The position numbers and the translations under genes are program-made. From positions 62,001 to 126,000 of the forward strand of contig NZ_CP034279.1 of assembly GCF_009739905.1 (NCBI RefSeq): a stretch of DNA of 64,000 nucleotides. Direction: 5' to 3'. Every line of letters begins with the position of its first letter. The first letter of the stretch is position 1. Below are positions 42,234-51,453 of the stretch, piece by piece. Source of the stretch: Streptomyces ficellus. Its GTDB lineage: Bacteria; Actinomycetota; Actinomycetes; Streptomycetales; Streptomycetaceae. Below the pieces are notes generated by a model. That model was not told the origin of the DNA. It searched no databases and worked only from the letters and a program-made list of their open reading frames with translations.

Positions 42234-42398
42234 CACCGGGGACAGGCCGGGCGGGTGGGGCTGGACGGGGCCGTCGGGTCCGCCGGCCCGCGGGAGATCC
42301 GCCCCGTCGGGCGCCGGTGGTCTGCCGGGCCTCTTCTGAGGCGGTTTCCTGGAGTTGCGCACCCGGGCCCCGGGGAGCTGCCCGGTCCGCGGCGGATC

Positions 42399-43319
42399 TC
42401 ACCCTTCCCGCCGGGACTCCGGCCGGCGCAGGGCCCGGGGCGCCCGCCCGGTCGCCGCGGTCGCCAGACAGTCGACGAGATGGCCTGCGGCTGCGCCTTT
42501 CGGCAGGTCGCTGACCTGACCGTCGCCCACCTCCACCACGCGCCAGGCTCCGTCCCGTCGCAGGGCCAGGTCCGTGGTGACGAAACGGCAACCGAGGGCC
42601 GCCACCAGCGGCCCTACGAACCCGAGTTCCGGCTCCGGCCTCAGGGCGGGCGTGTCGGGGTGCGCCGTGAGGAGCGCCGGTTCCCCGTCGACCCACCACA
42701 CGCGCGCCTCGCCGACGGTGGGGTCGAAGTCCTCGAACTCGCGGAGCACCACGCCCCCGACGAGGGAGTCGCCCTGAAGCTCCACGAAACGGGCGACCAC
42801 GGAGGCGAGCCGGCGGGTGTCCGTCAGGTCGGGTACGAAGCAGGCCTCGTGCCACTCGTGCTTGCGCGACTTCACGTGGTCCTTGACGACCGCGGGGCCG
42901 CCGCCGAGGGCGCCCGCCGCCGCGGCGAGCCCGGGCCCGTCGGGCAGCGTGCCCGGGGCGCCGGGCAGCCGGACGCTGTGCGGCGTGGCCGCCCGGAACA
43001 CCGCGTACCAGCCGGGAAGCTCATGGGCCCGCCGGTAGTCCGCGGGCGCGGTCAGCAACCGCACTCCGCGCGCCGCCAGGGCACCGTACAGCGCGCCGTA
43101 CTGTCCGGCGGTGAGCATCCAGCCGCGGTACCAGGCCGCCCCGGAGCCTTCGGGAACCCGCGCGACGGCCGCGGTCGCGTCCCCGGAGACCAGGGCGTCG
43201 TGGTCGATCAGCGCGACGGGGCGGTCGAGGGCCCGCGCCGCGCGGGCCTCGTCCGCGAAGTGCGGGTCGGTCCGCCGTGGCCGCAGCGGGTCCGCGCAGA
43301 AGATGAACGTCGCCCCCAT
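42399..43319 (-). CDS. ATP-grasp domain-containing protein (DUF4343-like)
   Basis: A 306-residue protein with features of ATP-grasp ligases: VVKDHVKSRKHEWHEACFVPD (about 145-165, basic residues for ATP), a VGGVVLREFEDFDP strand that often binds the adenine, EARVWWVDGEPAL and VVEVGDGQVSDLP, which carry acidic metal ligands. ATP-grasp enzymes join a carboxylate to an amine or thiol. No nearby substrate gene is visible. ATG 43319 starts directly with the first strand (ATFIFCADPLRPRR). Possible link to peptide modification is only inference. Confidence 0.83.
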   Translation of the reverse strand: MGATFIFCADPLRPRRTDPHFADEARAARALDRPVALIDHDALVSGDATAAVARVPEGSGAAWYRGWMLTAGQYGALYGALAARGVRLLTAPADYRRAHELPGWYAVFRAATPHSVRLPGAPGTLPDGPGLAAAAGALGGGPAVVKDHVKSRKHEWHEACFVPDLTDTRRLASVVARFVELQGDSLVGGVVLREFEDFDPTVGEARVWWVDGEPALLTAHPDTPALRPEPELGFVGPLVAALGCRFVTTDLALRRDGAWRVVEVGDGQVSDLPKGAAAGHLVDCLATAATGRAPRALRRPESRREG

Positions 43320-43425
43320 TCACGCACCCTATCCGCCCGCGGGCCGTCGCCCCGGGCCGTCGCCCCCGGCCGTGCGTCGGCCGCCGGAGGACCGGTTGTC
43401 AGTGCCGGATGTGAAGCTGGCCGGT

Positions 43426-43695
43426 ATGGACGACAGCATTCTCCGGCGCCGCGTCTACGGCGCCGACCACGAGGACCCGGACCCCGGCCCGCGTCCCGGC
43501 CGTGTCTACGGTGAGCTGGTGGGCGGGCCTCTCGACGGGCTCCTCCTGGACGTCACCGGCTGGAGCGAGCAACGGCTCGCGGAGGAGGCCCGGCTGCCGA
43601 CGGAGATCGGGCGGTACGGGCCGGGCGGCCGCACCCACTACCGCCGCCGGGCCGCCGACCCCGGCCGCTGGGACTGGTCGGGCGACAGCCCATGA
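43426..43695 (+). CDS. hypothetical protein, 89 residues
   Basis: A small acidic-to-basic protein, MDDSILRRRVYGADHE..., with Trp-containing segments LLLDVTGWSEQRL and GRWDWSGDSP. No signal or membrane segment is seen and no family is recognised with confidence. The start ATG 43426 gives a short leader; a GTG at 43411 would add five residues. It lies between the ATP-grasp gene (divergent) and pstS (convergent). Confidence 0.65.
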   Translation: MDDSILRRRVYGADHEDPDPGPRPGRVYGELVGGPLDGLLLDVTGWSEQRLAEEARLPTEIGRYGPGGRTHYRRRAADPGRWDWSGDSP

Positions 43696-43762
43696 GCCTC
43701 CGCGCCCCTGCCCGCACGGCGCCCGTCACGAGTCGCCGGCGTGGTGCCGCGCGCGGCGACCG

Positions 43763-44884
43763 TCACGACAAGCCGCCGACGACCTGCCGTACGCGGTCGG
43801 CCACCTCGTCCGGCAGGGGGGCGTAGTGGATCCGGGCGAGGTCCTTCTGCCCCCGGGGGCTCGCCGTGTAGGTCAGGAAGGACTTCAGGGCGGGCAGCAC
43901 CTCGGGCGGGTTCCCGCTGTCGCACACGATCTCGTACGTGACGAGGACGATGGGGTAGGCGCCGCTCGCCCGCGTCCGGTAGTCGAAGGTCAGCGCCATG
44001 TCCTTGCCCGTGCCGTCCGCATGGGCCGTGGCGATGCCGGCCGAGGCGGTCCGGGCGGAGACGGCGACCGGCTCGGGCGCGCCGGTGTCGAGCCTGACCG
44101 TGCTGAGCCCCTTCGCCCGGGCGAAGGACAGTTCGACGTAGCCGATCGCGCCGTCGTTGCCCTGCACCTGTGATGCCACTCCGCCGGAGCCGGAGGCGGA
44201 CTGACCGCCCTTGGCCTGCCACGCCTTGTCCTTGGGATACGGCCACTGCTCGGGCGCGGCTCCGGCGAGGTAGGCGTTGAGGTTCTGGGTGGTGCCCGAT
44301 TCGTCGGAGCGGTGCACCGCGGCGATGGGGAGGGCGGGGAGTGCCGCGCCGGGGTTGAGGCGCCGGATCTCCGGCGCGTCCCACCGGGTGATCTCGGAGT
44401 CGAAGATCCTGGCGAGGGTGGGCGCGTCGAGGACGAGGTCGTCCACCCCGGAGAGGTTGTACCCGATGGCGATGGGGCCGCCGACCATGGGGAGGTCGAT
44501 GGCTCTGCCACCCCGGCACGCGTCCCGGGACAGCTCCACTTCGTCGGCCTTCAGCGGGCTGTCCGTTCCGCCGAGGACGGTCGCCCCGCGCAGGAACTGG
44601 GCGACTCCCCCGCCGGACCCGATGGGCACATAGCGGATCTCCACGCCGGGGCAGGCCTTCTGGTACTCGCGCATCCAGTGCTTCATCGCGTTCTGCTGCG
44701 CGCTGGAGCCGGACGCGGCCAGCCGGCCCCCGGACGCGCAGGCGATGCCGCTCGTGGGCGCGGGGGACGGGGCGCTGTCGCTGACGGCCGTGGTACCGCA
44801 GGCGGAGAGGAGCAGGACGCTCCCCGCCGCCACCACGCGCGTGCCCAGAACCAGCCGTCCGCGATGTGCCCGTCGACGCTGCAC
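43763..44884 (-). CDS. pstS: phosphate-binding lipoprotein, PstS-like
   Basis: A 373-residue substrate-binding protein. The signal ends in lipobox LLLSAC (about residues 24-29). Phosphate-contact motifs are GSSAQQNAM, GTDSPL and SDESGTTQNL, which match PstS proteins of ABC transporter PstSCAB. It binds phosphate outside the membrane. No pstC, pstA or pstB lies in the window, so it is an orphan paralog; PstS proteins can also be secreted under carbon excess in Streptomyces. GTG 44884 has GAGAGGA seven to eight bases upstream. Confidence 0.87.
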   Translation of the reverse strand: MQRRRAHRGRLVLGTRVVAAGSVLLLSACGTTAVSDSAPSPAPTSGIACASGGRLAASGSSAQQNAMKHWMREYQKACPGVEIRYVPIGSGGGVAQFLRGATVLGGTDSPLKADEVELSRDACRGGRAIDLPMVGGPIAIGYNLSGVDDLVLDAPTLARIFDSEITRWDAPEIRRLNPGAALPALPIAAVHRSDESGTTQNLNAYLAGAAPEQWPYPKDKAWQAKGGQSASGSGGVASQVQGNDGAIGYVELSFARAKGLSTVRLDTGAPEPVAVSARTASAGIATAHADGTGKDMALTFDYRTRASGAYPIVLVTYEIVCDSGNPPEVLPALKSFLTYTASPRGQKDLARIHYAPLPDEVADRVRQVVGGLS

Positions 44885-45000
44885 CTGTGGTTCCTCTCCG
44901 AAGGCGGGAACCGTGATGCTCGCCGACGCGGGCGGCGCGGCGGTGACGTGCCGGCGAACACGGGTCGGCCACGGATCGACACCTGGGAGGCGCCGGGCGG

Positions 45001-48000
45001 CTACTCCCTCGCCTCGGCCTCCGCCCGGGCGAGGGCGAAGAGTTCGTGCAACGGCCGCGGCGGCAGGAGGTGGGTGAAGGGCCCTGTGACACTGTTGCCG
45101 CTGCCGGCGGTGGCCAGGTACAGGTCGAGCTTCGCCGTCTCCAGCGGGATGTGGGGGGCCTTGAGTTCGGTCCACGGGCCGGGTATGAACGCCGTCCGGC
45201 CCGCGCGGGCGCGTTTGCCGGTCTCGATCGCGCCGGAACCTTCGAGTTCGGCCTGGGCCTTCTTGTGCCGGGCGGCCGTCCAGCCGTTCCAGCGCCGTAC
45301 GTTGCGGTCCGTCGGCCGTGCGAGGGTCAGGAGCTGGAGGTAGAGGGCCGCCGCCTCCGGCCCGACGGACAGCGCGCCGGAGACGTCGGCCACCAGTTCC
45401 GGGACGCTGTGGCGCGGGTCGGCCTCGTACGCGCCCGCCGGCACCGGCGTGGTCGCGGCGCGCTCGACGAGCCGTGCCAGGCCGCCGTCCTCCGCGTGCA
45501 CCGCCTCGATCCGCCGCGCCTCGTCCTGGAGCGGGGCGTCGCTGCGCCGGGAGGCGGCCCCGGACGGGCGGAGGAAGGTGTCGCCGCCGGGCACGGCGAC
45601 GACGAGGCACCCGTCGTCGTAGGCCGTCGACGGATTGTTCCGGCCGTACTCGGACGAGGTGTTCGGCAGGACGGTGCCTTCGTACGGGGTGAAGGCGGGG
45701 TCGTCGGGGGCCGTGCCCGCCAGGTCGTACCGCCGGCCCATGGGGAGGAGCATGCCCGGCGCGTCGAGCGTGCGGAGGACCTCGGCGCGGAGCCGGCGGG
45801 CGTGCGCCTGCGCCGGGTCGCCGACGGGACGCTCGGTCAGGAGCCAGGCCAGGACGGTGGCGGGCCCGGTGTGCGGGAGGTCCCAGGGCCGGACGACGCC
45901 TCCGGAGCTGCCGTCGTGCTCGATTCGGTGGAGGTCCAGGCCTCCGGTGCTGCCGCCGGTGAGGACGAAACGCGGACCGGAGCCGTCGGAGCGCGGTGCG
46001 GTGCCGGTGTCCTCGGCGTCGGCGTCGGCGGAGGGGGCGGCGTCGGCGGGGGCGGACAGGCGCTGGGCCCAGGCGACACCGAGCCCCAGGTCGGCGTCCA
46101 GGGCGGCGGCGAGGTCCTCGTCCGCGTACGGCCTTTGGCCGACGAGCCGGTTCCACGCCTCAGCCATCCGCTCGGCGGCCCGGACCTGGCCGCCGTCCGC
46201 CCACAGGTCGGCCGGGTCGTCGGGGACGCCGGCCGCGAGGACCTCGGCGCAGCCGGACGGACCGATCGTGTACGGCAGTCCGTTGTACACGTCGGTGACG
46301 TCCTTGTCGGCCTTGTACGGCGCGGAGCGCAGGAGCTTCTTGCGCTCGTCGTACCCCATGGGGCGGGGCAGTCCGGCGAGGACCAGCGTCGCGAGGGCGC
46401 GCCGGGCGCCGGTGCGGCGGGAGAAGGCGAGGACGGCGTCAGGGGTCACGGTCAGCGGCCCGTGCTCGTCGAGGAGTTCGAGGAGGCGGACCAGCCGGGA
46501 GGCGTCGTCGCGGCCGATGGTGACGGTCACGGTCTGGGGCTCGCTCGCCCGGTCGGGGTTGGTCACCTCCTCGCGGGTGATCGTGCCCGCGGGGGCGGGG
46601 GCGTCGGCGGGCTGGACGTACCGCACGGTCTTCGCCCAGTTGGCCGGTCCCGAGACGGCCGCCCGCAGGCCCGGGTCGCCGAAGGAGGCGGCGGGGGCAC
46701 GGCCGGTGCGCCAGGTGCTGCCCCGTACGGCGAAGGGCTGGGCCGCCCAGGTCTCCAGCAGGGCGGTGAGCGCGGTCCGCCCGGGGTCGCCGGCGGGGGT
46801 CACGGCCGCGCGCCAGGCGGCGGCGTCGATGTGCCCGAGCAGGACGCTCCAGTCGTAGGGCGCGGACGACGGGGCGAGCCGGCGGGTCTCCTCGTCGAGA
46901 GCGCCGCCGAGGAAGGCGCCGTCGGCGGCGACGGAGGTGAGGGTGGCCGGGTAGGGCTGCGGGGCGCGGTGGTCGCCGTGGGCGCGGAACTCGGGGAGGA
47001 GGCCCCAGAGCGCGGGCACCAGCTCGGTGTCGGGGACCTGGGCGGGCAGCCGGACGGCGGGCCCGGACCGCATGATGGCGACGCGCCGCGACAGTTCCTC
47101 CCGGCGGCGCAGTACGTCCGCCGCCAGCCGGGCGGCCCGCTGGGCGGCGGCAGCGACGCGGGGGTCGGTCACCCCGGCCGGGGTGACGGCGGGGTCGGCG
47201 AGCAGGGCGGCGGCCGCCTCGTCGGTCAGGGCGCGCAGGGCGGCGGAGGACGCGGGGTGGCGCGGGGTGAGGAAGTGCCAGAAAGCGGGTGGCGGGAAGG
47301 GGCTGTCCGAGTGCGAACGGCCTGACGACCGGTGGCCGGGGGTGTCGGGGCCGGGGAATCCGTCGACCTCCCACAGCAGGGAGCCGTCCTCGGAGGCGTG
47401 GCAGCGGATGGCCGTCTCCTCGGCGAGCACGCCGTCCTCGCCCCCTTCCGGCAGGCGGACGATCCCCCAGGGCTCCTGGCCCGGCCGGGACACCCGGTAG
47501 GTGGCCGTGCGGCCGTCGACGCCCTCGACGACGAAGTCGGTGGGCGCTCCGCCGCGGTGGGCGGTGCGGTACAGCACCCGGCAGCCGGCCAGGTCGCCGT
47601 CCTGGCCCAGCGGGGACGCCGGGGCCCCGGGTGGCAGCGGTGCGAGGGTGGAGGCGCGGGCGAACAGGGCGGTGCCCGGCGGGTGTTCGCCGGCGGTGTG
47701 GAAGGCCGGGAGGGCGGTGTCCTCGGTCCGGGCGCCGGTGGCGGGGTCGAGGAGGGCCCATCCGCGGTGGTAGATCTCGGAGCTCCACATCCGGACGCCG
47801 TCGGACATCTGGAGTTCGAGGTCGGCGATGCCTTCGCGGCCGCCGGGGCGCAGGATCCGTTCGCCGTCGTGGCGGCCGCCGCCGTCGGCGCTCTCGAACT
47901 GGTAGCCCAGGCCGCCGTTGATGGAACCGCCGTAGCGGACGATGCCCTGGGCATTGTCCGGGACGAAGACGTCCTCGGGACGGTCGGTCCAGAAGGCGTG

Positions 48001-49677
48001 CCCGTTGTATCCGCCCCCGCTGGTCTTCCAGCTGACGAGGAACTGACCGCCGGCGTAGTGGACGCAGTGCGTGGTGGCGTCGTCCGGGACGGAGAACGTG
48101 GCGGAGGCGCGCGTTCCGGCGTGGTCGACGGCGACGGCTCGGGAGGACGAGAAGACGGTGAGCACCGGCCAAGTGCAGGTCACGCCCGCCACCTCGTCGC
48201 CGGGCCGCCGGTAGCCGGCCGCGAAGTCGGCGAGCACGCGGTCGAGTGCGGGCCAGCCCAGCTCGTCCGGGAGCCCGGCCCGCAGGGAACGGGCGAGCGG
48301 GCCGACGAGGTCCAGCTCCGCCAGGGCCTCCTCGATGCCGTCCAGCGCTGTCGCGGTGGGCCGGTCGAGCAGCGTGGCCAGTTCGTCCACCGCCTCGTCG
48401 GCGGCGCCCAGTCCGCCGCCGCGCAGCGCGTCGAGCAGGCCGTTGATCCGGCGGTGCACCTCGGTGGCGATGCCGGAGTTCTCGGGGAGGCGGGTGATCG
48501 CCGTACCGGGTGTGCGGGAGCCGGACATCCGTCCGCGCAGCAGCTCCTCGTGGACCGTGCCTTCGAGGCGGGGCCCGAAGACGGGGTCGGAGGCCAGGGC
48601 CTTGAGGTCGCGGCGGGAGTGGCCGCCCCAGAACTCCAGCCCCACGCCGGCGCCCGGATCCTCGACGGGGATGCCTTCGGCGAGGCAGGCGTCGAGCAGG
48701 TCGGCGTCCAGGCTGGTGTAGCGCCACTTGGTCCTGTGGAGGCACACGGGGACGTCCGCCGCGCGCAGCCGTGGCGCGAGGAGGGTCACGAAGTCGAACA
48801 GCTCCGGCGGCTTGGGCTGGCGTGTGATGCCGCCGTGCAGGGGGCGGTAGGCGTAGTCGCCGGCGAAGCGGCCCAGCCAGGCCGCGTGCCCGCCCTCGGG
48901 GACGATCCGGCCGGCCGCCAGCGCCTCGGAGGCGCCCGAGCGGAGCAGCAGGCGCAGCCAGGGGGCGGCATCGCCCTTGGCGAGGGGGAAGAGGTCCAGC
49001 AGGGCGGCGTTGACCTCGTCGCCCGGCGGGTGTTCCTCCAGTACGGCCGCCGCCGCGTCCAGCAGCGAGTCCGGCAGGGCCTTGCCGCGGGCCTGCGCGA
49101 GGACCTGGCCCAGGACCCGGGCGTCCTCGTCGGTGCCCAGCCCCGCGGCCCGCGCGGAGGCCTTGACGCGGCGTGCCAGGTCGGCCGGGAGCTCGCCGGG
49201 TGACACGGCCCACGCGGTCAGCAGCCGGACGTAGTCCTCGTGGGCCTCCTTCGGCGGGAAGGTCCCGGCGAGCCACCGCTGGTGCTCCGTCAGCTCCTTG
49301 GCGGGCAGCGCGCCGGCGCGGGCGAACAGCAGGGTGTTGGCCCGGTGGTAGTCGGCGTCGACCGGCAGCGCGTGCGTACGCTCCGCCTTCCGGGCCTCCC
49401 CGTACGCGCGTGCCGCGTGGCGCGGCGAGCGCAGCGCGGCGGTCAGCCAGTGGCCCACGGTGTCCCAGAACCACGGCAGATGGGCGGGCGGCAGCTGCCG
49501 GACGCGTACCGCCAGGCCGTCCAGGAACCGCCCCGGCTTCTCCCACGCCACGGGCAGCTCACCCCTCGCGGTGTCGAGCAACCGCCGTGCGGCGGGCTCG
49601 GCGCCGGGGTCGTGGGCGAGGACCCAGTCGACGTACAGGCTGGAGGAGAGGGGCGTCCCGGGAAGCGCGACAATCAT
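45001..49677 (-). CDS. very large protein of unknown function, 1558 residues
   Basis: One open frame with normal codon use and a good start (ATG 49677, AGGA upstream). The N-terminal third (1-500) is rich in helical Ala/Leu segments, like HEAT-type repeats. A middle region (about 530-760) is rich in Trp, Tyr and Gly (TTHCVHYAGGQFLVSWKTSG, GGLGYQFESADGGG), like a beta domain. The C-terminal third is again helical, with a repeated Pro-rich QPYPATL region, and no ATPase, nuclease or membrane motif was recognised. It could be a scaffold. The gene is followed in the same direction by the pstS gene. Confidence 0.75.
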   Translation of the reverse strand: MIVALPGTPLSSSLYVDWVLAHDPGAEPAARRLLDTARGELPVAWEKPGRFLDGLAVRVRQLPPAHLPWFWDTVGHWLTAALRSPRHAARAYGEARKAERTHALPVDADYHRANTLLFARAGALPAKELTEHQRWLAGTFPPKEAHEDYVRLLTAWAVSPGELPADLARRVKASARAAGLGTDEDARVLGQVLAQARGKALPDSLLDAAAAVLEEHPPGDEVNAALLDLFPLAKGDAAPWLRLLLRSGASEALAAGRIVPEGGHAAWLGRFAGDYAYRPLHGGITRQPKPPELFDFVTLLAPRLRAADVPVCLHRTKWRYTSLDADLLDACLAEGIPVEDPGAGVGLEFWGGHSRRDLKALASDPVFGPRLEGTVHEELLRGRMSGSRTPGTAITRLPENSGIATEVHRRINGLLDALRGGGLGAADEAVDELATLLDRPTATALDGIEEALAELDLVGPLARSLRAGLPDELGWPALDRVLADFAAGYRRPGDEVAGVTCTWPVLTVFSSSRAVAVDHAGTRASATFSVPDDATTHCVHYAGGQFLVSWKTSGGGYNGHAFWTDRPEDVFVPDNAQGIVRYGGSINGGLGYQFESADGGGRHDGERILRPGGREGIADLELQMSDGVRMWSSEIYHRGWALLDPATGARTEDTALPAFHTAGEHPPGTALFARASTLAPLPPGAPASPLGQDGDLAGCRVLYRTAHRGGAPTDFVVEGVDGRTATYRVSRPGQEPWGIVRLPEGGEDGVLAEETAIRCHASEDGSLLWEVDGFPGPDTPGHRSSGRSHSDSPFPPPAFWHFLTPRHPASSAALRALTDEAAAALLADPAVTPAGVTDPRVAAAAQRAARLAADVLRRREELSRRVAIMRSGPAVRLPAQVPDTELVPALWGLLPEFRAHGDHRAPQPYPATLTSVAADGAFLGGALDEETRRLAPSSAPYDWSVLLGHIDAAAWRAAVTPAGDPGRTALTALLETWAAQPFAVRGSTWRTGRAPAASFGDPGLRAAVSGPANWAKTVRYVQPADAPAPAGTITREEVTNPDRASEPQTVTVTIGRDDASRLVRLLELLDEHGPLTVTPDAVLAFSRRTGARRALATLVLAGLPRPMGYDERKKLLRSAPYKADKDVTDVYNGLPYTIGPSGCAEVLAAGVPDDPADLWADGGQVRAAERMAEAWNRLVGQRPYADEDLAAALDADLGLGVAWAQRLSAPADAAPSADADAEDTGTAPRSDGSGPRFVLTGGSTGGLDLHRIEHDGSSGGVVRPWDLPHTGPATVLAWLLTERPVGDPAQAHARRLRAEVLRTLDAPGMLLPMGRRYDLAGTAPDDPAFTPYEGTVLPNTSSEYGRNNPSTAYDDGCLVVAVPGGDTFLRPSGAASRRSDAPLQDEARRIEAVHAEDGGLARLVERAATTPVPAGAYEADPRHSVPELVADVSGALSVGPEAAALYLQLLTLARPTDRNVRRWNGWTAARHKKAQAELEGSGAIETGKRARAGRTAFIPGPWTELKAPHIPLETAKLDLYLATAGSGNSVTGPFTHLLPPRPLHELFALARAEAEARE

Positions 49678-49810
49678 GAAAACATCCTGACACGGGCCAC
49701 TGACAGCGCCGAGGGCAGCAGTTGACGGGGTGTAAAGGACGGGCTCTGACTCCGTCAGCACTGCGTCAACCGGCGACCGTGAGGACCGCCCCGGGCCTAC
49801 GGTCGCCACC

Positions 49811-50404
49811 ATGGGACATGACCGTGATGGTGTGCCCACGAGCGGGCACCCCTGCGTGGTGCGGGACGGCAACTGGGCGGCCGACGTCCGGTTCGCCTGC
49901 TCCTGCGCGGCGGTGTTCTTCGGGATGCTGCTCGTGATCGACGCGGGCGCCGGGAGCCTCAGTCCTTGGCGGGTCGCGCTCTGGGCCGTACTGGCGGTAC
50001 TGCTGCTCGCGGTGCTCACCCCGCCGAGGGTGTCGGCCCGCCCCGGCCTTCTGGTCTCGCGCGGCGTGTGGGGCGAGACCAGCGTGCGGACCGACCGCCT
50101 GGTGGCGGTGTGCCGGTCCGACGGGGTGGCGCGGCGCCTGGTGCTGCGGGACGCGGAGGGCGGCCGGGTGGAGCTCGACCCGCGGGTGCTGGTCGACAAT
50201 CCGCCGCTGTGGCGCGTGGTCGACGAGGACGCCCGTGCGTGTCTGGCCGGAGGGCTGCTGCTGTGCGGCGCCGCCGCGCTGCGCCAGCTGGCGGTGGGTG
50301 TCGACCGGGAGACGGCCCGCGCGGTGTTCCGGGTGTCCGGCCTGGGGCCGCCCCTGGGGGTGTCCCCCGAGCGCGTCCACGACCTGCCGGGTGGCGAGCC
50401 GTAG
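49811..50404 (+). CDS. membrane protein of unknown function
   Basis: A 197-residue protein. Two hydrophobic segments (about 27-48 and 54-72) precede a soluble C-terminal part that begins ARPGLLVSRGVWGETSVRTDRLVAVCRSDGVARRL, which has the strand pattern of small PH-like domains. A further hydrophobic segment (about 145-165) may be buried. No family is sure. ATG 49811 begins about 130 bp upstream-divergent from the giant protein gene. It is not coupled to the following genes. Confidence 0.72.
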   Translation: MGHDRDGVPTSGHPCVVRDGNWAADVRFACSCAAVFFGMLLVIDAGAGSLSPWRVALWAVLAVLLLAVLTPPRVSARPGLLVSRGVWGETSVRTDRLVAVCRSDGVARRLVLRDAEGGRVELDPRVLVDNPPLWRVVDEDARACLAGGLLLCGAAALRQLAVGVDRETARAVFRVSGLGPPLGVSPERVHDLPGGEP

Positions 50405-50590
50405 GCGGTGGGCCAAGCCGCCCGTGCGCCGAGGCCCGATCCGGAACGGTCACCGAGGCAGCAGTACCGGTGACACATCGATCACCTCCGGCCTTGTGCG
50501 ATCAGCCGTTAATGTCCGGGGTCTCCCGGGCGTCCAAGGGTGACGGCGCGTCCGCGCCGCGCTCTCTCACGGAAGATCGGGAGCCCTTGC

Positions 50591-50863
50591 ATGACGTCGT
50601 CCCTGGACTGGGTCGGATTGGTCACGGCCGCGTTGAGCGCGGTGCACGCGCTGGGCGCCGTGCGGCGCCGGCCCTGGAGGCGGCTGGCTCGGCGGAGGCC
50701 GGGCACGGACCCGGGCCGGGGCCCGGGCAACGGAGCGGAGCGGGAGTGCCGGTGCCTGGTGCCCCGGGTGGCACGCTTCGAGGCGGCCGACGGGAGCGTA
50801 CTGACCGTCTGGACGGTGCGGCATGCCCCAGAGGGGTGCCGCGGGGAGACCGGCCTGTGGTGA
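50591..50863 (+). CDS. small protein leading the sigma-IclR cassette
   Basis: A 90-residue protein with one hydrophobic segment (about 5-20, WVGLVTAALSAVHALGAV), a basic stretch (RRRPWRRLARRR) and a C-terminal part with CRCLVPRVARFEAADGS and a final Cys. GGGAG lies seven bases before ATG 50591. Its stop (TGA 50861-50863) overlaps the start of the sigma-like gene. It may be membrane-tethered and could sense or hold the regulators, but no family was recognised. Confidence 0.65.
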   Translation: MTSSLDWVGLVTAALSAVHALGAVRRRPWRRLARRRPGTDPGRGPGNGAERECRCLVPRVARFEAADGSVLTVWTVRHAPEGCRGETGLW

Positions 50864-51453
50864 ACGACGTACCCCCCGGGGAAACACTCCGGTTGGGCGG
50901 GAACCTCGGACAACGGCTGCTCGAGGTCTACCCGGCCTACATCGAGCGGGCGCCGGAAGCCCTGCGCCGGACCTTCGGCATGTCGCTGGTCCAGGGCCAG
51001 GACGTCGCCCAGGAGGCGTTCCTCCGGGTGGCCCGCGCCTGCCTGGCGGGGCGCGCGGCACCGCGCAAGCACCTGATGGCCTACCTGCTGGGCGCGGCCC
51101 ACAACCTGGCCGTCAGCACGTTCCGCCGCGAACGGGTGGTGATCGTGGCGGACAGCGTCCTGACCCAGTTGCAGGACCACCGGATGCCGCCGCCGGCCGC
51201 GGACCTGCGCGTGCTGCACGAGGTGGTCGTACCGGCCATCGAGGAGATGGCACCCGGCTCGCGGAAACGAATCGTCGAACTCCAGGCCAAGGGCCTGGAG
51301 GACCGGGAGATCGCCGAAGCCCTCGGAATATCCCTGGAGAACCTGAGGGTCCAGCGGCACAACGCGATCGTCGAACTGCGGCGCAGGCTCCGGCGGCATT
51401 GCCGCACACAGCGGCGGAAGAACACGGCGGTGCACGGAAAGGGAATCAGGTGA
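50860..51453 (+). CDS. sigma-70 family RNA polymerase sigma factor-like protein
   Basis: A 197-residue protein with region 2-like AYIERAPEALRRTFGMSLVQGQDVAQEAFLRVARAC (about 22-60) and region 4-like MAPGSRKRIVELQAKGLEDREIAEALGISLENLRVQRHNAIVEL (about 130-172). A basic tail follows. It looks like an atypical ECF factor without extra domains. GTG 50860 overlaps the stop of the small gene; an adjacent GTG at 50857 is also possible. Its stop overlaps the start of the IclR fusion gene, so all three are coupled. Targets unknown. Confidence 0.83.
   Translation: MNDVPPGETLRLGGNLGQRLLEVYPAYIERAPEALRRTFGMSLVQGQDVAQEAFLRVARACLAGRAAPRKHLMAYLLGAAHNLAVSTFRRERVVIVADSVLTQLQDHRMPPPAADLRVLHEVVVPAIEEMAPGSRKRIVELQAKGLEDREIAEALGISLENLRVQRHNAIVELRRRLRRHCRTQRRKNTAVHGKGIR

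Noticed and set aside
45046..49203. Several long plus-strand frames opposite the 1558-residue gene
   Set aside because: They are shadows of a GC-rich gene, with Gly/Ala/Arg-rich translations and no motifs.
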